Source: Acidobacteriota bacterium
GTDB lineage: Bacteria; Acidobacteriota; UBA890; WLXD01
DNA length: 10,577 bases
Direction: 5' to 3'
Assembly: GCA_022571615.1 (NCBI GenBank)
Contig: JACZXM010000051.1
Span: forward strand, 1 to 10,577
Shown: positions 5,490-10,577 of the stretch, one piece after another
How the letters are laid out: the number at the start of each line of letters is the position of its first letter
Numbering within the stretch: the first letter of the stretch is position 1
Translations under genes and position numbers: made by a program
Notes under the pieces: generated by a model
The model's database searches: none
Seen by the model: the letters and a program-made list of their open reading frames with translations, nothing else
What the model was told of the DNA's origin: nothing

Positions 5490-6163
5490 TTTCCCTCACT
5501 TGCATTGATCCGCGCCGGCGCCGGTTCCTCATCATCGTCATCGAACGACGTCAGGATCCTCTCGGCGACGGCGGCACGGCGAACCCCACGGCAACGCTCT
5601 GCTCGCACGATCGCGGCCAGCTCGGCGACCGCGGTTTCAAGGTCGTCGTTGACGACGACGTAATCGTAGCCCACGTACTGCGCGATTTCGCGCCGCGCCG
5701 CGCTCAGGCGCTGGTCGATCGCATCGCGCGCCACCTCATCCTTGGCATCTCTGGCGCTCAGTCTACCCGCAAGCGCCTGGCGCGATGGCGGGAGAACGAA
5801 CACTGTCACGGCGTCGCTCCGAGCTGTGCGCACCGCGTCGGCACCCTGCACGTCGATCACCAGCACTGCGTCATGCCCCATGGCGTGAATCCGCTCGATC
5901 TCCGATGCGGGGGTCCCATAGCGGTTTCCGTGCACCTGTGCCCATTCCACGAACTCGGCGGCAGCACAGCGGCGGTCGAACTCCTCGGGCTGGACGAAGA
6001 AGTAATCCTGCCCCTCCCTTTCCCCTGGCCGTGGCGGGCGGGTGGTGCAGGTGATCACGCGCGTCAAGCGATCGACGCACCCCAGCAGCCCCTCAGCCAG
6101 TGTCGTTTTCCCGGCGCCGGACGGCGCCGAGATCACCAGGCAAGCCGGGACCTCCTCACTCAA
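5486..6163 (-). CDS. gmk: Guanylate kinase
   Basis: The enzyme transfers phosphate from ATP to GMP, giving GDP. The P-loop is APSGAGKTT (13-21), with Ala in place of the usual first Gly. It is followed by TCTTRPPRPGEREGQDYFFV, the GMP-binding region, and by the lid segment that ends in RLSAARREIAQY. At 225 residues it is slightly longer than usual (about 205), because of a C-terminal tail with the acidic run DDDDEE near the end. The start is TTG at 6163, overlapping the yicC stop by 8 bases; its own ribosome-binding site is weak, which suggests coupling. A GTG at 6136 is an alternative start, but it would leave almost nothing before the first beta strand. Confidence 0.96.
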   Translation of the reverse strand: MSEEVPACLVISAPSGAGKTTLAEGLLGCVDRLTRVITCTTRPPRPGEREGQDYFFVQPEEFDRRCAAAEFVEWAQVHGNRYGTPASEIERIHAMGHDAVLVIDVQGADAVRTARSDAVTVFVLPPSRQALAGRLSARDAKDEVARDAIDQRLSAARREIAQYVGYDYVVVNDDLETAVAELAAIVRAERCRGVRRAAVAERILTSFDDDDEEPAPARINASEGK

Positions 6164-7034
6164 TGTTCTGCACCTGCTCGCGAATGCGCTCGAGCTCCGA
6201 TTTGAGGTCCACGACGAGCTCGGCGATGTCGAGCTCCTTGGTCTTGGCGCCGATGGTGCTCAGCTCGCGGTGAATCTCCTGCGACAGAAACTCGAGCGTG
6301 CGTCCCACCGCGTCCGATGATTGCAGCAGGCCACGCATCTTTTCCAGATGGGAGCCCAGGCGAACGATCTCCTCGGTGATGTCGGCGCGCTCGGCATGGT
6401 AGGCGGCCTCTTGGAGCAAGCGGTCAGGATCGATCTCGCGACCGCTCTCGGCAAGCAGATCCTCGATGCGCTGGCGCAGCTGGTCGCGGGTCCGCGCCGG
6501 CAGCTCGCGCGACGCCTGGCGGATGCTCTCGAGCCCGCCGGCCACGGTTTGGACGCGAGCGACGAGATCGCCAGCCAGATGTTCGCCCTCGCGGCTTCGC
6601 ATGGACTCGAGTCCATCCAATGCCGCCCCGAGCGCTTCACCGAGAGTCGGCGCGATGGCGTCGGGATCCACCTGCTCCATCCCATTGCTGAGCACGACGC
6701 CCGGCAGCGCGAGCACGTCCGGTAAACTGGGGGGCTCCGCCCCGAGCTCCTCGGCCAAACCGGTAAGCTCCTTCATCCACGCCGCGGCCACCCCATGATC
6801 TACCCGCGCAGCGGTACCGGTAGCGCTCTGCACCGTGAGCGACAGGTCCACCTTGCCGCGCTGCACACGGCTCTGGATCATGCGACGCGCGGTGTCCTCG
6901 AAGAACCCGATCTCTGCCGGCAGCCGCATCGACACGCGGCAAAAGCGATGGTTGACCGTGCGCACCTCGGCACTAACCCGGTAGCGCTCCGATGTCGCCT
7001 CCCCCACGCCATGTCCGCTCATGCTTCGAACCAT
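6156..7034 (-). CDS. yicC: YicC-family endoribonuclease
   Basis: The 292-residue length is typical. The N-terminal YicC-like domain begins MVRSMSGHGVGEA, the family pattern being M-x-RSMTGxG, followed by EVRTVNHRF and RGKVDLSL. The C-terminal DUF1732 domain holds EAAYHAERADITEEIVRLGS and the ending segment AVGRTLEFLSQEIHRELSTI, where the family has GRKLDFLxQExxRExNTxGSK. E. coli YicC has been described as an endoribonuclease affecting small-RNA turnover; that role is transferred by homology. ATG at 7034 lies 6 bases after the upstream acyltransferase gene, and the 3' end overlaps gmk. A second ATG at 7022 would remove the conserved MVRS start. Confidence 0.93.
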   Translation of the reverse strand: MVRSMSGHGVGEATSERYRVSAEVRTVNHRFCRVSMRLPAEIGFFEDTARRMIQSRVQRGKVDLSLTVQSATGTAARVDHGVAAAWMKELTGLAEELGAEPPSLPDVLALPGVVLSNGMEQVDPDAIAPTLGEALGAALDGLESMRSREGEHLAGDLVARVQTVAGGLESIRQASRELPARTRDQLRQRIEDLLAESGREIDPDRLLQEAAYHAERADITEEIVRLGSHLEKMRGLLQSSDAVGRTLEFLSQEIHRELSTIGAKTKELDIAELVVDLKSELERIREQVQNIE

Positions 7035-7040
7035 GGCGGG

Positions 7041-7712
7041 TCATGTTAGCAGCATTGCAGCCGCCTGTTCGGCGAGCTGTTCGAGGCGGCAAGAGAGACT
7101 CGCGTCGGCCTGCCGGAGCATGGAGTTATCGGCGTCGGACGGTACCCAGAGGTGATCGCCGTACACGAATACGCCCCGGCCGAACGGCAGCGGCAGCAGC
7201 ATGCGATCCCAGGTTCTGAGCCGGCGCTGCCGGGTGCAGTCGAATCGCACAGGTACCAGGGGACGGCCGGTTGCCCTGGCCAGCCAGGTAGCGCCGGGCT
7301 GAACCACTCCTGCGGGGCCACGCGGGCCATCGAGGGTGAATCCGACATCGTTGCCGGCGCCTATGGCCGCTACCAGCGCGCGAGCGGCACCCGCGCCGCC
7401 CCGGGAGCTCGAGCCACGGACCGGCAAGACCCGCAGGAGAGCGAACAGACGCGCCGTGATCTCACCGTCGCGGGAGCGCGACACCGCGCAGGCCGTGGGC
7501 GGTCGCAGCTGCATCCAAGGCATCATCGCCAGCTCGGCATGCCAGAACGCGTAGATGATCGGGCCACCGTCGTCGGGTAACACCGTCTCGAAGCCGGCAC
7601 GCCGCAGCCGCGTGGTGGCGTTCACGAACCGCAGGTACGAAGCCCCGAGCCGCGGTAGGACAAACATCCCGGCACATGCCACCACGCCAGGCGCTCCCAT
7701 CGAACCGGTCAA
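7041..7712 (-). CDS. DUF374/LPLAT-type lysophospholipid acyltransferase-like protein
   Basis: The 223-residue product belongs to the acyltransferase-like DUF374 group. Its motifs are FWHAEL (His58), SRSRDGEITARLF, RGSSSRGG and TLDGPRGPAG, corresponding to the catalytic and substrate blocks of that family. The N-terminus has a moderately hydrophobic segment suited to membrane attachment. Members are often found among lipid A and Kdo genes, and its place right after msbA suggests a role in lipid A or glycerophospholipid acylation; the exact acceptor is unknown. TTG at 7712, with GAAGG 8 bases upstream, is the better-supported start; ATG at 7700 is the alternative. The stop of msbA is 4 bases away. 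Confidence 0.88.
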   Translation of the reverse strand: MTGSMGAPGVVACAGMFVLPRLGASYLRFVNATTRLRRAGFETVLPDDGGPIIYAFWHAELAMMPWMQLRPPTACAVSRSRDGEITARLFALLRVLPVRGSSSRGGAGAARALVAAIGAGNDVGFTLDGPRGPAGVVQPGATWLARATGRPLVPVRFDCTRQRRLRTWDRMLLPLPFGRGVFVYGDHLWVPSDADNSMLRQADASLSCRLEQLAEQAAAMLLT

Positions 7713-7716
7713 CTGG

Positions 7717-9537
7717 TCAACCTTCGAGCAGAAAGCCCGGCTCAGTGGCGCCGGCGAAGTGCATCGAGTACAGGCGTTGGTAGGCTCCCATGCGCGTCAA
7801 TAGCTGCTCGTGGGTCCCCTGCTCGACCACCCGTCCGCTCTCGATCACTGCGATCAGATCAGCGTTGCGGATCGTCGAGAGCCGATGCGCGATGATCACC
7901 GTGGTCCGTCCTTCCATCAGGTTCACCAGCGCCTCCTGAACCAGACGATCGGAGCGCACGTCGAGGTTAGAGGTCGCCTCGTCGAGAATCAGTATCGGTG
8001 TGTTCTTGAGCAAGGCACGGGCAATCGCGATGCGTTGGCGCTGGCCCCCCGACAGCCTCAGGCCGCGCTCGCCGAGCACGGTGTCGTAGCCATCAGGCAG
8101 CTGCGCAATGAACTCGTTCGCGAACGCCGCACGCGCCGCACGCTCGACCGCCTCGCTGGCCACGTCCGGCTGGCAATACGCGATGTTGGCCCGCACCGTG
8201 TCGTTGAACAGAATGGTGTCCTGGGTCACCATCGAGATCTGCTCACGCAGCTCATCGAGGCGAATGTCGCACAGGTCGATGCCGTCGATGCAGACACGAC
8301 CGCTCGTGGGCTCGTAGAAGCGCGGGATCAGATTGGCGAGGGTGGATTTGCCCGCCCCCGAGGGCCCGACCAACGCCACCGCTGTCCCGGCGGGGATCTC
8401 CAGGTCGATGTCGTGCAACACTGGCTGGTTGATCTTCTCGTCGGCGTAGGCGAAGGAAACGCGCTCGAAGCGGATGCCGTGCACCATGGCCGGCATGGGC
8501 TGGATCGAGTTGGAGCCTGCCGCTACCGGCTCCAACGCCCCGCCGCCGATCATTCCCAGGCGGCCGGCCGCGGGCAGTGGCTCCAGCCGTTCGTCCAGAA
8601 TCTCGAAGAGGCGGTCGGCCGCCGCGGCTGCCGCCTGAACGCGTACGTTCGCTGAGCTCAGGCGCCGGAGCGGGGCGTAGGTGGAAAAGGCGGCCACGAG
8701 AAAGGATGCGAACTGCCCCGGCGTGAGAGCAAGCTCGGTTATGCGCCAGGACCCGTAGAGCAGGACCGCAGCGCCGCCGCAGGCGCCGATGAACTCCATC
8801 AACGGCGAACCGATGCTCGCCAGGCGTTCGGCACGCAGTGAGTGCCGGAAGAGGCGCTCGGCTGAGCGGCGGAACTTCTCCGTTTCCGCTCTCTCCATGC
8901 CGAACGCCTTGACCACACGGATGCCGGTCAGCGTCTCCTGCAAGAACGCCGAGATCTCCCCGAGCCCACGCTGGGTCTCACGACTTACTCGGCGCAGTCG
9001 TTTCGCCAGGCGTCCGATGATGGTTACGAGCAGCGGACCGATGGTCAGGATCACCAGAGCGAGCACCGGATCCCAGTAGAACATCAGGGCCAGCAACCCG
9101 AACAGTGTCATCGTCTCGCGCAGAAGATCGACGAAGACGCGCGTCAGCGCCTCCTGGATCGCCAGCACGTCGCTGGTGACCCGCGACATCAACCCGCCGG
9201 TCGTGTGACGGGCGTGGAACCCGAGTGGCAGAAACTGGAGGTGGCGATATACGTGGACCCGCAGGTCGCGAACGACCGCGTAGCCGACGCTGCCCATCAG
9301 GTAGCCAGACAGATAGCGGGCTACACCGAGCGCCAGATACAGCAACACGATCACTGCGGCGAGCCGCCGCACCATATCGGCTACCGCGGTCGGCACCAGG
9401 GCGCCGTCGAACAGCGGTTGGACCATATAGATCACCGCCGTGTTGGCCACCGCCACGCCCACCATGGCGACGATAGCGCCGACCATGCGCGGGCCGTACG
9501 GACGGACGAAATGGGCCAGCCGCTTGAGGTTGCTCAT
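7717..9537 (-). CDS. msbA: Lipid A export ABC transporter, MsbA type (fused permease-ATPase)
   Basis: The 606-residue half-transporter would work as a homodimer in the inner membrane, flipping lipid A-core. The first 300 or so residues form the six-helix ABC membrane domain. The ATPase domain shows Walker A GPSGAGKST (391-399), a Q-loop in SMVTQDTILFNDTVRANIAY, signature LSGGQRQ (495-501), Walker B ILILDE (515-520) and the switch His551 in IIAHRLST. All catalytic residues are present. The linker before the ATPase domain (between ERLEPLPAAG and MVHGIRFERVSF) is unusually long and Gly/Ala-rich. I chose ATG at 9537 because it overlaps the lpxB stop as ATGA; the frame is open for another 47 codons inside lpxB. 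The lpxB neighbour favours MsbA over a generic multidrug exporter. Confidence 0.93.
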   Translation of the reverse strand: MSNLKRLAHFVRPYGPRMVGAIVAMVGVAVANTAVIYMVQPLFDGALVPTAVADMVRRLAAVIVLLYLALGVARYLSGYLMGSVGYAVVRDLRVHVYRHLQFLPLGFHARHTTGGLMSRVTSDVLAIQEALTRVFVDLLRETMTLFGLLALMFYWDPVLALVILTIGPLLVTIIGRLAKRLRRVSRETQRGLGEISAFLQETLTGIRVVKAFGMERAETEKFRRSAERLFRHSLRAERLASIGSPLMEFIGACGGAAVLLYGSWRITELALTPGQFASFLVAAFSTYAPLRRLSSANVRVQAAAAAADRLFEILDERLEPLPAAGRLGMIGGGALEPVAAGSNSIQPMPAMVHGIRFERVSFAYADEKINQPVLHDIDLEIPAGTAVALVGPSGAGKSTLANLIPRFYEPTSGRVCIDGIDLCDIRLDELREQISMVTQDTILFNDTVRANIAYCQPDVASEAVERAARAAFANEFIAQLPDGYDTVLGERGLRLSGGQRQRIAIARALLKNTPILILDEATSNLDVRSDRLVQEALVNLMEGRTTVIIAHRLSTIRNADLIAVIESGRVVEQGTHEQLLTRMGAYQRLYSMHFAGATEPGFLLEG

Positions 9538-10577
9538 AAGCCTGACGCTGCGGCCGCCGCCACGGGCGGCGGAGACTGAACGGCCGCACCCACGACCGCG
9601 AGAACCGCTGCCGCAGCCCGATCTGACGCACCGGGTCGCCCCAGACGGGCGCGCACGTCGCGCAAGAAGCGGATGCATTCCTTGCGCCGGCTTCCGTCCT
9701 CGAGCAGCGGAAGGATCTCGGTCACGATGCGTTCCGGCGTCACCTCGCTCTGGAGCAACTCCGGCACGCCTCGGTGCCCGCCGATCACGTTCACCAACGC
9801 GATGTTATTGATGCGCACGAGTAACTTACCGAGATTATAAGTAAGCCAGGATGTCCTGTAAATCACCACCTCGGGCGTTCCGACCAACGCCGTCTCGAGC
9901 GTAGCCGTGCCCGAGCATACGATCGCCGCCCGAGAGTGCCGAGCCAGCTCGTAGTAATCGTCGGAGATCACCTCGACCCGCTTCCTCAGCGCCGCGGGCG
10001 CCTGCCGCAGGCAACTCTCGTAGAGCGCTGCCTCGAGTCCGGGTGCCCTCGGCACCAGGAATCGGTAGTCTCCCCGCTGGCCCAGGATCTCCGCGGCGCC
10101 GAGCATCGGCGGCAGCAGCCCCTCGACCTCAGCGCGGCGGCTACCAGGCAACAGGGCGACCCAGGTGCAGTTGCCATCGAGCCCGTGGCGGCGGGCGAAC
10201 TGGCCGCGATCCCCGGCCACCGGGACCGCATCGAGCAACGGGTGCCCGACGAATTGCACCGGCACCCGCGCCGCCTCGTAGAGTTTCGCCTCGAAGGGTA
10301 GGATGACCAACATCCGGTCAACCAGCCGCTTCATCGTACGGGCTCTGCCCGGGCGCCAGGCCCAGACCTGCGGGCTGATGTAGTACACGATCGGCAACGC
10401 CGGCTGCACCCGCCGCAGCCGGCGGGCAAACGTCATGTTGAAGTCCGGGTAATCGACCAGGACAACGGCATCGATTTGGCGCTCGTTGACCGCGCCCACG
10501 AGCTTGCGCATGGCGCGACGCACGTCACCCAGGTGCCGGATCACCTCGGTGATGCCGACCACCGCCAGATGGCGCTG
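9534..10577 (-). CDS. lpxB: Lipid A disaccharide synthase (5' end outside the window)
   Basis: LpxB joins UDP-2,3-diacylglucosamine and lipid X into the tetraacyl disaccharide precursor of lipid A at the inner membrane. The 347 visible residues begin in the region reading LAVVGITEVIRHLGD and continue with VLVDYPDFNMTFARRLRR, YYISPQVWAWRPGRARTMKR, VQFVGHPLLD, LLPGSRRAEV and CSGTATLETALVGTPEVVIY, all hallmark LpxB blocks of this GT19 glycosyltransferase. About 75 N-terminal residues are missing because the frame runs unbroken to the window edge; the GTG at 10562 is not the true start. The C-terminus is an Ala/Pro-rich tail of roughly 20 residues. It is the first visible gene of the operon and overlaps msbA by 4 bases. 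Confidence 0.96.
   Translation of the reverse strand, partial: QRHLAVVGITEVIRHLGDVRRAMRKLVGAVNERQIDAVVLVDYPDFNMTFARRLRRVQPALPIVYYISPQVWAWRPGRARTMKRLVDRMLVILPFEAKLYEAARVPVQFVGHPLLDAVPVAGDRGQFARRHGLDGNCTWVALLPGSRRAEVEGLLPPMLGAAEILGQRGDYRFLVPRAPGLEAALYESCLRQAPAALRKRVEVISDDYYELARHSRAAIVCSGTATLETALVGTPEVVIYRTSWLTYNLGKLLVRINNIALVNVIGGHRGVPELLQSEVTPERIVTEILPLLEDGSRRKECIRFLRDVRARLGRPGASDRAAAAVLAVVGAAVQSPPPVAAAAASGL

Noticed and set aside
4624..5508. Plus-strand open frame of 294 codons
   Set aside because: Antisense to coaBC and rpoZ; Arg/His-rich composition typical of shadow frames in GC-rich DNA.
7810..8655. Plus-strand open frame of 281 codons
   Set aside because: Antisense to the ATPase domain of the ABC transporter, with no motif of its own.
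9538..9678. 47-residue N-terminal extension of the MsbA-type transporter
   Set aside because: It would lie wholly inside lpxB and is Arg/Gly/Ser-rich. The ATG at 9537 overlaps the lpxB stop and starts a typical transporter N-terminus.

Overview
The window is GC-rich bacterial chromosome from a Gram-negative organism: it carries lipid A genes (lpxB and an msbA-type flippase). The gene order yicC-gmk-rpoZ-coaBC-uracil-DNA glycosylase and the short omega subunit resemble Desulfobacterota and neighbouring deep-branching phyla such as Acidobacteria or Binatota. This placement is inference from gene order and protein style; no rRNA or tRNA is present to test it.

Right two thirds (about 3200-10577, minus strand): one tightly packed operon, read from the right edge towards the left. 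lpxB (5' end outside the window), msbA-type ABC transporter, a DUF374-type acyltransferase, yicC, gmk, rpoZ, coaBC and a type-4 uracil-DNA glycosylase. Neighbours overlap by 4 or 8 bases or are only a few bases apart; the one larger gap is 83 bases between rpoZ and coaBC. The operon joins lipid A disaccharide synthesis and export to nucleotide, transcription, CoA and DNA-repair housekeeping genes.

Left third (1 to about 3140): a patchwork of mobile-element debris. From left to right: the start of a DDE-transposase-like gene running off the left edge and its partner zinc-ribbon/HTH gene, broken by an in-frame amber codon (both minus strand); a leader with three hairpins; an AT-rich island with a degenerate 15-base tandem repeat; a cluster of alternating 12-base inverted repeats that looks like an orphan IS21-type end; a frameshifted IS1380-family transposase fragment; an intact SAM-dependent methyltransferase gene (plus strand); a short IS3-type left end; and a truncated IS110-family transposase. 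The IS3-type end and the IS110 fragment meet at a sharp junction near 2620. A small gene start just downstream of the uracil-DNA glycosylase seems to be cut off by the IS110 debris, suggesting that the operon once continued further.

I found no CRISPR array, defence system, tRNA or rRNA. The noteworthy parts are the nested and broken mobile elements, the isolated methyltransferase between them, and active-site substitutions in CoaBC.
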